From Oscillospiraceae bacterium (lineage in GTDB: Bacteria > Bacillota > Clostridia > Oscillospirales > Oscillospiraceae), in NCBI GenBank assembly GCA_017521875.1, contig JAFXBH010000290.1, positions 1-19,500 on the forward strand: a stretch of DNA of 19,500 nt, given 5' to 3'. This document shows, piece after piece, positions 13,848 to 19,500 of the stretch. Each line of letters starts with the position of its first letter. The stretch's first letter is position 1. A program made the position numbers and the translations under genes. The notes beneath the pieces are model-generated. The model made no database searches. It saw only the letters and a program-made list of their open reading frames with translations, and was not told the origin of the DNA.

Positions 13848-15101
13848 ATGATTACACCCAACGGTTTATTTGCTGATATCCCCGTCCATCAGTGGAATGA
13901 CTGGACATGGCAGGCGAAAAACCGCATAACCACACTGGAAGAATTGAAAAAATACATTGTGCTTACTCCTGAAGAGGAGCAGGGTGTCAAGAAGTGTCTT
14001 TCTACCTTCCGTATGGCCATTACGCCATATTATATGTCCCTGATGGATCTGAATGACCCGCAGGATCCTATTCGTAAGCAGATGATTCCGTCTGCTGAAG
14101 AATTGTACTTTGCCCCGGAAGAATCTGCAGACTCTCTACATGAGGATACGGATTCTCCCGTAAAAGGATTGACCCACCGGTATCCGGACAGAGTTCTGTT
14201 CTTGATTACAGACCGGTGTGCAGCCTATTGCCGTCATTGTACCCGACGCCGTTTTGTTGGTCAGACCGATAATGCGATGCCCCGTGAGCAAATTGATGCG
14301 TGTATCGCTTATATTCGGGACCATAAGGAAGTGCGGGATGTGTTGGTTTCCGGCGGCGATGTGTTTATGCAGAGTGACGAGACTTTGGAATATGTCATTT
14401 CTCAACTGCGGACCATTGACCATGTGGAGATTATTCGCCTGGGCACCCGTACCCCTGTTGTAATGCCCCAGCGTATTACTCAGGAACTCTGTGATATGCT
14501 GAAAAAATATCATCCCATTTGGGTGAATGTCCATTTCAATCACCCCAACGAGATTACTCCGGAATCTGCCGCTGCCTGTGCAAGACTGGCAGATGCAGGT
14601 ATTCCTTTGGGCAATCAAAGTGTTCTTTTGGCTGGTATCAATGACTGTGTCCATGTGATGCGTAAACTGGTCAACGATCTGGTAAAGATCCGGGTTCGCC
14701 CTTATTATATCTATGCCTGCGACCTGAGTTTAGGCTTGTCCCATTTCCGTACGCCTGTCAGCAAGGGTATTGAAATTATCGAAGGCCTGCGAGGTCACAC
14801 CAGCGGTTTCTGCGTACCCACATTCGTGGTAGACGCACCCGGCGGCGGCGGAAAGATTCCTGTAATGCCGAATTATGTTCTTAGTCAAGCACCGGGAAAG
14901 GTTGTTCTTCGCAACTTTGAAGGTGTGATTACCACCTATACAGAGCCGGTCAATTATCATTCTCAATGTAATTGTTCTGTATGCCGTGGGGAAAAAGAGA
15001 ATGTGCTCAATGGTATTGCGGGGCTGGAGCAGGGGATGGCGGTCAGTTTTGAACCTACCGACCTTCCCAGAAAGAACCGTCTGCACGGCAGTAAAGACTA
15101 A
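13848..15101 (+). CDS. kamA: Lysine 2,3-aminomutase (radical SAM, PLP-dependent)
   Basis: KamA interconverts L-lysine and L-beta-lysine with SAM, a [4Fe-4S] cluster and PLP. The 417-residue protein closely follows the Clostridium subterminale enzyme as I remember it. It has CxxxCxxC at C124, C128 and C131, followed by RRR; the PLP lysine K336 in 'PGGGGKIPV'; and the zinc cysteines C374, C376 and C379, with C267 from the partner subunit. D292 ('YACDLSLGL') and D329 ('FVVDAPGG') match the two aspartates that hold the lysine side-chain amine; glutamate 2,3-aminomutases have Lys and Asn there, so lysine is the likely substrate. The 'SGGDVFMQSDE' loop (168-178) differs from the usual 'SGGDALLVSDE'. 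GGAGG precedes the ATG by seven bases. No kamDE, kdd, kce or beta-lysine acetyltransferase gene is in the window. Confidence 0.93.
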   Translation: MITPNGLFADIPVHQWNDWTWQAKNRITTLEELKKYIVLTPEEEQGVKKCLSTFRMAITPYYMSLMDLNDPQDPIRKQMIPSAEELYFAPEESADSLHEDTDSPVKGLTHRYPDRVLFLITDRCAAYCRHCTRRRFVGQTDNAMPREQIDACIAYIRDHKEVRDVLVSGGDVFMQSDETLEYVISQLRTIDHVEIIRLGTRTPVVMPQRITQELCDMLKKYHPIWVNVHFNHPNEITPESAAACARLADAGIPLGNQSVLLAGINDCVHVMRKLVNDLVKIRVRPYYIYACDLSLGLSHFRTPVSKGIEIIEGLRGHTSGFCVPTFVVDAPGGGGKIPVMPNYVLSQAPGKVVLRNFEGVITTYTEPVNYHSQCNCSVCRGEKENVLNGIAGLEQGMAVSFEPTDLPRKNRLHGSKD

Positions 15102-15104
15102 TTA

Positions 15105-15138
15105 AAAACGAGAGTTGCTTGTTTGCAACTCTCGTTTT
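15105..15138. terminator. Bidirectional terminator between kamA and the gatD-like gene
   Basis: A 14-bp perfect stem (15105-15118 with 15125-15138, core CGAGAGTTGC/GCAACTCTCG) around TTGTTT, with T-rich tails on both strands. It fills the gap between the converging genes. Confidence 0.92.
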
Positions 15139-15140
15139 CT

Positions 15141-15860
15141 TTATTTGCTGGGTTTGCTCTTAATAAAACGCAGTGTAGAGTCAAAAGCATCTTTGGCGAT
15201 CGGGTAGTCGCCGGATTTTGAGACGGTAATATTCTTTTGCTCCAGAATTCCTTTCATAATTACTTCGGCAAACCAGGGATTTTTAACAAATAACGGGCCA
15301 AGACAGTTGGTGTAAATTAAATTGTTCCAACGAGCGCCCTCGGTGCCGGAATTGTTGTTACCCATTCCATAAAGGGTTGTACAAAGAGAATCTTTGACAT
15401 CCACATCTGCCATCTGAATCTGGGAGCCGATCAGTTCCATTTCAGTGCCGTTTATTTTGCAGTGCAGATCATCACCCCAGACGTATTTCCGCTCTGTTGC
15501 GGTCATATCCAAATATCCCAAGCCGGCCAGTTTACTGCCGTCCTCCCGGAGAATGGATTTGCCGAACATGAGCCCGGAGGTGCCAATAGCCAGTAAATAA
15601 CCGCCTTGTTCCAGATAATTCCGAAGAGTAATAGTTTGCAGAGCGGGAATGATGTGGTAGAATGTTGCAATTTCACCGGGGAGGAAAACAAGCAGATCCA
15701 GTTGGTCAAAAGGAATGGAATCGTCAAAATCTTCAATTCGAATAATTTCGACTTCCACATCCAGTTGTTTGCCGACTTCAACCAGAGCCTGAATACTGCC
15801 TCGTTCTCCGTGGAGATTCAGCAGGTTGGGATACATCCAACCAACGGTAATTTTATCCAT
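15141..15860 (-). CDS. gatD: GatD-like glutamine amidotransferase subunit lacking catalytic Cys and His
   Basis: A 239-residue class I amidotransferase-fold protein of the GatD group. In canonical GatD, the glutaminase subunit supplies ammonia to MurT for amidation of lipid II glutamate. Family landmarks are clear: 'YPNLLNLHGERGSIQAL' (10-26), 'GSKLAGLGYLDM' (108-119), 'KYVWGD' (125-130) and 'YGMGNNNSGTEGARW' (164-178). But the nucleophile elbow, normally 'ICGGYQ', reads 'AIGTSGLMFG', putting Gly93 at the Cys position. The normal 'YLHGP' reads 'NCLGP', putting Leu187 at the His position. The 'GGGxDxxQ' segment reads 'LPGEIATFY'. Glutaminase activity by the known mechanism is therefore not expected. 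The reading frame is intact and overlaps the murT-like gene by eight bases, so it is probably a functional non-catalytic partner, not a pseudogene. Confidence 0.82.
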   Translation of the reverse strand: MDKITVGWMYPNLLNLHGERGSIQALVEVGKQLDVEVEIIRIEDFDDSIPFDQLDLLVFLPGEIATFYHIIPALQTITLRNYLEQGGYLLAIGTSGLMFGKSILREDGSKLAGLGYLDMTATERKYVWGDDLHCKINGTEMELIGSQIQMADVDVKDSLCTTLYGMGNNNSGTEGARWNNLIYTNCLGPLFVKNPWFAEVIMKGILEQKNITVSKSGDYPIAKDAFDSTLRFIKSKPSK

Positions 15861-17214
15861 TTGCTGTTCCTCCCTGGGTAAAGTATTTCTTAATTTCTGG
15901 CGCGTGAACAGTATTGGTCAGAATATAAACCACATCAACAGGCATTTGATCCAGGGAAGCAAAAATCTTGGAGGTGTCGTTGCTGTCTACAACAGCAACC
16001 CGATCTTCCGGTGCACCTGCAAGGAGCATACGGCTTGCAATGTCGTTGGCAACGGTAGAGGAGAATGCAACAAAGTATTCTGCGTTGCTACTGACAACCG
16101 GAGCAAAATCACAGTCAAAGAAGTAAAAACTGCCGCCATAGTGAGGATAGAAGTCGGTAATTTCATACATACCTACAAATACAGCCTTTTTGCGATTGTC
16201 AGAGGCAATAATATCCAACTGGGACTGAAGCGCTTCGGGGTTTTCTTGTTTGCCCCGCAGATAATGGATTTCCTTTCCGTTGTACTGCATAACAGTTGCG
16301 TGGGAGGCAGGATTGGTAAAAGACTGAAATCCGTTTAGGATTTCTCTGTCAGCCAAGCCAATTTCGCGACAAATGGCAATACAAACAGCAAAATTATAAA
16401 TATAGAACGGTCTGCAGTAGGGAACAGTCCAACGGGACTCGCCACATAAAAATGTCTTTCGTTCAAAGTCTACTTCCGAGACAGTAACATCTGCATTCTT
16501 TTTAGACTGGTAATCGCATCTGGTGCAATGAAAACGACCGATGCTGGCAAGATTGTAGTAATCATAAGCGATGGGGTGAAAGCATTTGGGGCAGGGAAGT
16601 GTTACATTGTAGAAATCATCCCGCACATAACTTTCGCTGTTTTTCTCTACAGAAAAATAGACGGTTTTACCTGCAAAATCTTCCAGAGAATGACTGCGCG
16701 GTTCTTCGTTGTTGAGAAACAGGGTCATATCCTGATCAATTGCACCGCGAATCTTCCGGAGAATAAAATCCGGGTCTCCGTTGCGCTGTACTTGATCTTT
16801 TTGCAGATTGGTCAGAGCAAGATTCCGTCCGGGAAGTACCTTCCGAATGCCAGGAAAACTCCGCTCGTCAATTTCCAACACGAGGTATTCCTTGTTCAGC
16901 GCGCCGGATAGGGTGGAGTTTTTGATCAGTGTTGTAGCAACACCGCCCATCATGTTGGCGCCCTCTGTGTTGCAGGCCACCGTCTTGCCTGCAGAGATAA
17001 GGGTATGATACAGCAAATTGGTGGTGGTAGATTTTCCGTTTGTACCGGAAATAAAGAAAACTTTATTGTAGTTTATATTTTTAAAATGGGCGACAAATTT
17101 CGGCATCAATTTCACGGCAATCTTTCCGGAATAATTACTGCCTCGCTTTTTGTCGATTATATTGACTGCAAAGGATATAAACTTGCAGACCCAAAGCGTA
17201 AACAAAAATCGCAT
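15853..17214 (-). CDS. murT: MurT-like Mur ligase family protein
   Basis: A 453-residue Mur-ligase-fold protein of the MurT type; canonical MurT uses ATP and GatD-derived ammonia to amidate D-glutamate in lipid II. It has the P-loop 'GTNGKSTT' (57-64), 'NTEGANMMGGVATTL' (82-96), the metal-site region 'LEIDERSFP' (113-121), 'LTNLQKDQVQRNGD' (134-147), and a four-cysteine zinc ribbon (C208, C211, C230, C233) peculiar to MurT. The C-terminal domain follows, but its usual 'ND-N-ADG-D-SW-WD' stretch reads 'EITDFYPHYGGSFYFFD' (351-367). The ATG at 17214 is taken because an in-frame ATG at 17262 falls between the promoter boxes; GGAGG stands 11 bases before it. The amide donor or substrate may differ from canonical MurT. 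Confidence 0.85.
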   Translation of the reverse strand: MRFLFTLWVCKFISFAVNIIDKKRGSNYSGKIAVKLMPKFVAHFKNINYNKVFFISGTNGKSTTTNLLYHTLISAGKTVACNTEGANMMGGVATTLIKNSTLSGALNKEYLVLEIDERSFPGIRKVLPGRNLALTNLQKDQVQRNGDPDFILRKIRGAIDQDMTLFLNNEEPRSHSLEDFAGKTVYFSVEKNSESYVRDDFYNVTLPCPKCFHPIAYDYYNLASIGRFHCTRCDYQSKKNADVTVSEVDFERKTFLCGESRWTVPYCRPFYIYNFAVCIAICREIGLADREILNGFQSFTNPASHATVMQYNGKEIHYLRGKQENPEALQSQLDIIASDNRKKAVFVGMYEITDFYPHYGGSFYFFDCDFAPVVSSNAEYFVAFSSTVANDIASRMLLAGAPEDRVAVVDSNDTSKIFASLDQMPVDVVYILTNTVHAPEIKKYFTQGGTANG

Positions 17215-17241
17215 CTGTCTGTCTTCCTCCGTTTTTTCCTT

Positions 17242-17270
17242 AGTATAACACAAATATTGCACAATGACAA
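17242..17270 (-). promoter_or_regulatory. Sigma-A promoter of the murT-gatD-like operon
   Basis: On the minus strand TTGTCA (17270-17265), a 17-base spacer, and TATACT (17247-17242), with transcription expected near 17235. The pair therefore has its own promoter just downstream of the iclR terminator. Confidence 0.78.
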
Positions 17271-17289
17271 TCTAATGTTGTTAACAAGA

Positions 17290-17318
17290 AAAAGCGGAGT
17301 GAAGAACACTCCGCTTTT
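17290..17318 (-). terminator. Intrinsic terminator of the iclR-type gene
   Basis: A 12-bp perfect stem (17318-17307 with 17301-17290, core AAGCGGAGTG/CACTCCGCTT) around a 5-base loop, followed on the minus strand by TTTTTCTTG. It begins nine bases past the stop codon of the regulator gene. Confidence 0.9.
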
Positions 17319-17326
17319 GAAATGAT

Positions 17327-18118
17327 TTAGTCCTCTTTTTGATAGCCGAGCCGAGCAGAGATTTTCTGAGAAGCGCTTCGCAGTTCCGCAAAAACAGTAT
17401 CCAATACATCCTCGTCCTGCATTTCGTCCGAAGGGCCAAAGACGCTGATCGCAGCACAGACCCTTCCGGTATAGGAATAAAGAGGGAAAGACACACAACG
17501 CAAACCGGGTTCACACTCCTCGTCGTCGATGGCGTAACCCTGCTGACGAACTTTCTCCAGTTCGTCCATCAACTGCTGAGGCTGTATAATTGTGTGGTCG
17601 GTATACTTCTTCAACCCAATGCCTTCAATGTAATTATTCAGTTGAATAGGGGTGTATGTAGACAACAGAATTTTGCCGGATGCAGTTGTGTGAAGCGGTG
17701 CTAATTTGCCAATGTGCTGCAGGGGAGTGTGTGGTGCTTGCACAGGGTCAATACAGTCAAGATAAATAGACTCATTTTCTTTGCCGACCACTAAACAGAC
17801 ACCCAGTTGCAGTGTGTTTGCCAAATAACTGACAAAACTACCGGCGATGTTGCGCAGACCCAGATGAGAATCCCGGTTTTCCGTTAGTCCGCACAGTTTC
17901 CAGGTCAGACCGTATCGCAGGGTTTGTTCCTCCTGATATACATAATTGGCGTTTTGTAATGTGCGCAGATAACGCAGCACAGTGGGTTGACTCATGGAAC
18001 TTTTTTCTGCGATATCTTGCAGACGCATAGGAACTCTGCTTTCTGCTACGCATTCCAAAATAGCCAATAATTTGTCCGATGACAGACTGGCTTGCCGTTC
18101 AGTACCTCCGTTTGCCAT
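17327..18118 (-). CDS. IclR-family transcriptional regulator
   Basis: A 263-residue two-domain regulator. The N-terminal winged helix-turn-helix (about 12-65) includes 'LQDIAEKSSMSQPTVLRYLRTL' as its recognition-helix region; the C-terminal IclR effector domain (about 80-255) has 'APLHTTASGKILLS' and 'YAIDDEECEPGLRCVSFPLYSYTG', hallmark stretches of the ligand pocket. The ligand is probably a small organic acid or related metabolite, but it is not identifiable. The ATG at 18118 is chosen because GAGG lies six bases before it and a clear promoter ends at 18147; in-frame ATGs at 18184 (upstream of the -35 box) and 18130 are rejected. It is divergent from the aldehyde dehydrogenase gene, which it very likely controls. 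Confidence 0.92.
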   Translation of the reverse strand: MANGGTERQASLSSDKLLAILECVAESRVPMRLQDIAEKSSMSQPTVLRYLRTLQNANYVYQEEQTLRYGLTWKLCGLTENRDSHLGLRNIAGSFVSYLANTLQLGVCLVVGKENESIYLDCIDPVQAPHTPLQHIGKLAPLHTTASGKILLSTYTPIQLNNYIEGIGLKKYTDHTIIQPQQLMDELEKVRQQGYAIDDEECEPGLRCVSFPLYSYTGRVCAAISVFGPSDEMQDEDVLDTVFAELRSASQKISARLGYQKED

Positions 18119-18146
18119 AACACACCTCATCTTAAATAATGATATT

Positions 18147-18175
18147 AGTATATAATTCTTCTTTGCAGGTGTCAA
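18147..18175 (-). promoter_or_regulatory. Sigma-A promoter of the iclR-type gene
   Basis: On the minus strand TTGACA (18175-18170), a 17-base spacer, and TATACT (18152-18147), with transcription expected near 18140, about 22 bases before the start codon. Confidence 0.83.
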
Positions 18176-18199
18176 GTGTTTCAAAATTCGTTAAATATC

Positions 18200-18236
18200 A
18201 TTTCATTATTTGGAATTGAATGTTGACATATGAAAT
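18200..18236. promoter_or_regulatory. Candidate regulator-binding region upstream of the aldehyde dehydrogenase gene
   Basis: ATTTCAT (18200-18206) and its complement ATGAAAT (18230-18236) are about 30 bases apart centre to centre and flank the -35 box of the dehydrogenase promoter. The site is a guess: short AT-rich inverted repeats arise easily by chance, and no IclR consensus was matched. Confidence 0.25.
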
Positions 18237-18251
18237 ACATCGTGGTATCAT
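18223..18251 (+). promoter_or_regulatory. Sigma-A promoter of the aldehyde dehydrogenase gene
   Basis: TTGACA (18223-18228), a 17-base spacer, and TATCAT (18246-18251), with transcription expected near 18258. A strong TAAGGAGG follows at 18286-18293. Confidence 0.82.
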
Positions 18252-18301
18252 TATGGTGTCGCAAAATGTAATAAATTTTGACCTTTAAGGAGGACCAAAA
18301 A

Positions 18302-19500
18302 ATGATTAGAAAGCAATATTGTGTAAATGGTCAGTGGAAGGACTCCAAGACTGACAAGTGGATGGAAGTTACCGACTCTTCCACCGGTGAAGTCATCGCC
18401 GAAGTTCCCTGCTGTACCAAGGAAGAAGTAGAGGAAGCCATTGCTTCTGCTCATGCTGCATTTCCTGCATGGTCTCAGATGTCTCTGAGTAAGCGTACTC
18501 AGATGATGTTCAAGTGGCGTGATGTTCTGGTTGCTCACCTGGACGAACTGACTGTTCTGTGTGCCAAGGAACTGGGCAAGAACCTGGCCGAAGCCCGCGG
18601 CGACGTGCTGAAGGCTATCGAGCCTACTGAGGCTGCTTGTGCTGTGCCTTTCATCAGCCAGGGTTCTGCATCTCTGCAGGTTACTTCCGGTTTTGATACT
18701 GCTACTTACCGTATGCCTTTGGGCGTTGTTGCCGGTATCGTTCCCTTCAACTTCCCCGCTATGATTCCTTGGGGCTGGATGGTTCCTCTGGCAATCGCCA
18801 CCGGTAACACTGTTGTTCTGAAGGCTGCTTCCTACACTCCGTTGACATCTATGCGTATCATGGAACTGTTCTATGAAGAGGCTGGTTTCCCCGCAGGTGT
18901 TGTTAACCTGGTTACCTGCTCCAGAAATGAATCCGAACTGTTCCTGACCGATCCTCGGATCAAGGCTGTTACTTTCGTTGGCTCTACCGACATCGGCAAG
19001 CAGGTCTACTCCAAGGCTGCTGCCCACGGCAAGCGTGTACAGGCTCAGTGTGAAGCCAAGAACCACGCTCTGGTTCTGGAAGACTGCGATCTGGAAAGTT
19101 CTGTCAATGCTATCATCAACTCCACCTATGGCTGCGCCGGTATGCGTTGCATGGCTCTGCCTGTTATCGTTGTGCAGGAGAGCATTGCTGATAAGTTCGT
19201 TGCTCTGCTGAAGGAAAAGGCAATGGCTATGAAGGTTGGCTGCGCTTACGATCCCGAGACCCAGTTGGGCCCCGTTGTCAACGCAAAGCACAAGGAAAAT
19301 GTTTGCAAGTGGATCCAGAAGGGCATCGACGAGGGTGCAGAACTGGTTCTGGACGGCCGTGATATCGTTGTTCCCGGTTTCGAGAACGGCTACTTTGTAG
19401 GCCCCACCATTTTGGATAAGGTTACTCCCGAAATGTCCATTGGTGACCGTGAGATCTTCGGACCTGTTACTGTTATCAAGCGCGTTAAGACCTTCGAGGA
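18302..19500 (+). CDS. mmsA: CoA-acylating (methyl)malonate-semialdehyde dehydrogenase-type enzyme, 3' end cut off
   Basis: The first 399 residues of an aldehyde dehydrogenase run off the window; the family is normally near 490. It resembles MmsA/IolA, which turn (methyl)malonate semialdehyde, NAD and CoA into propionyl- or acetyl-CoA plus CO2. Matching segments are 'GVVAGIVPFNFPAMIPWGWM' (141-160, oxyanion N150), 'GSTDIGKQVY' (227-236), 'AKNHALVLEDCDLE' (252-265) and 'GCAGMRCMALPV' with the catalytic C283. The general-base Glu of hydrolytic dehydrogenases is absent, as expected for CoA-dependent members. Oddities: the usual 'ALGGAKNH' reads 'AQCEAKNH', and a substrate-site Arg appears as K104. 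TAAGGAGG stands eight bases before the ATG. Codons are strongly biased toward GGC, CTG, AAG and GTT, suggesting high expression. It is probably controlled by the divergent IclR gene. Confidence 0.85.
   Translation, partial: MIRKQYCVNGQWKDSKTDKWMEVTDSSTGEVIAEVPCCTKEEVEEAIASAHAAFPAWSQMSLSKRTQMMFKWRDVLVAHLDELTVLCAKELGKNLAEARGDVLKAIEPTEAACAVPFISQGSASLQVTSGFDTATYRMPLGVVAGIVPFNFPAMIPWGWMVPLAIATGNTVVLKAASYTPLTSMRIMELFYEEAGFPAGVVNLVTCSRNESELFLTDPRIKAVTFVGSTDIGKQVYSKAAAHGKRVQAQCEAKNHALVLEDCDLESSVNAIINSTYGCAGMRCMALPVIVVQESIADKFVALLKEKAMAMKVGCAYDPETQLGPVVNAKHKENVCKWIQKGIDEGAELVLDGRDIVVPGFENGYFVGPTILDKVTPEMSIGDREIFGPVTVIKRVKTFE

Noticed and set aside
13848..15101. Glutamate 2,3-aminomutase instead of lysine 2,3-aminomutase
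   Set aside because: The two aspartates that bind the lysine side-chain amine (D292, D329) are present. Glutamate aminomutases are reported to have Lys and Asn at these positions.
15141..15860. The gatD-like gene as a decaying pseudogene
   Set aside because: There is no stop codon or frameshift, the length is normal, conserved non-catalytic motifs remain, and the start overlaps the murT-like gene in the usual coupled way.
17215..17262. Longer N-terminus for the murT-like gene from 17262
   Set aside because: The ATG lies between the -35 and -10 boxes. The start at 17214 fits the promoter and the GGAGG site.
18119..18184. Longer N-terminus for the IclR regulator from 18184 or 18130
   Set aside because: 18184 is upstream of the -35 box. 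18130 overlaps the GAGG site that serves the ATG at 18118 and would add residues outside the winged-helix domain.
18251..19291. 346-codon open frame on the minus strand opposite the aldehyde dehydrogenase
   Set aside because: It is antisense to a gene with clear family motifs, a promoter and a strong ribosome site. Its translation is rich in His, Asn, Gln and Ser with no recognisable domain, a typical shadow of strongly biased codons.
1..19500. CRISPR array, mobile element, tRNA, rRNA or riboswitch
   Set aside because: No regularly spaced repeats, transposase or integrase gene, tRNA-like cloverleaf or long structured leader was seen. All gaps between genes are short and accounted for by promoters and terminators.

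Overview
The window reads as a chromosomal segment of a low-to-mid GC anaerobic member of the Bacillota. It is most likely a gut-type clostridium of the Oscillospiraceae/Ruminococcaceae kind; this is inferred from gene content, not from a marker gene. Supporting signs are an oxygen-sensitive NrdG activase, a clostridial-type lysine 2,3-aminomutase, a type III glutamine synthetase, a MurT/GatD-like pair, and strong AGGAGG ribosome sites with consensus TTGACA/TATAAT promoters. Genes are tightly packed, no gene-free stretch exceeds 300 bases, and compact hairpin terminators separate most units. I see no rRNA, tRNA, CRISPR array, insertion sequence or prophage.

Layout. 1-750 (+): end of a YbaB/EbfC gene, then recR. 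789-2316 (-): a FlK-type thioesterase followed by a PfoR-like EIIC membrane protein. 2432-3886 (+): pncB, divergent from the thioesterase. 3982-6445 (-): an operon of a small AbrB-type regulator, a YnbB-like PLP enzyme and an EamA/DMT transporter. 6534-7262 (-): a YugP zinc metallopeptidase. 7397-10238 (+): a tightly coupled four-gene operon of PAP2 phosphatase, membrane-anchored alpha/beta hydrolase, nrdG and dut. 10277-12361 (-): glnN, back to back with 12520-15101 (+), an aspartate-type aminotransferase and kamA. 15141-17214 (-): murT-like and gatD-like genes. 17327-18118 (-): an IclR regulator, divergent from 18302-end (+), a CoA-acylating (methyl)malonate-semialdehyde dehydrogenase-type enzyme cut by the window edge.

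Most notable points. (1) The GatD-like protein keeps the fold landmarks of the lipid II amidotransferase glutaminase, but Gly and Leu stand where the catalytic Cys and His should be, and its MurT-like partner is also altered in the motif expected to complete the active site. The pair is intact, overlapping and has its own promoter, so it looks like a repurposed system and not a decayed one. (2) A perfect 16-bp palindrome joins the two -35 boxes of the divergent glnN and aminotransferase-kamA promoters, which suggests one regulator controls both units. (3) The -35 box of the AbrB operon promoter lies in the loop of the upstream gene's terminator hairpin. (4) The terminal aldehyde dehydrogenase departs from its family at substrate-site and active-site positions.

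Several genes have in-frame upstream ATGs that I rejected because the promoter core or a better ribosome site lies downstream of them. The starts given reflect that.
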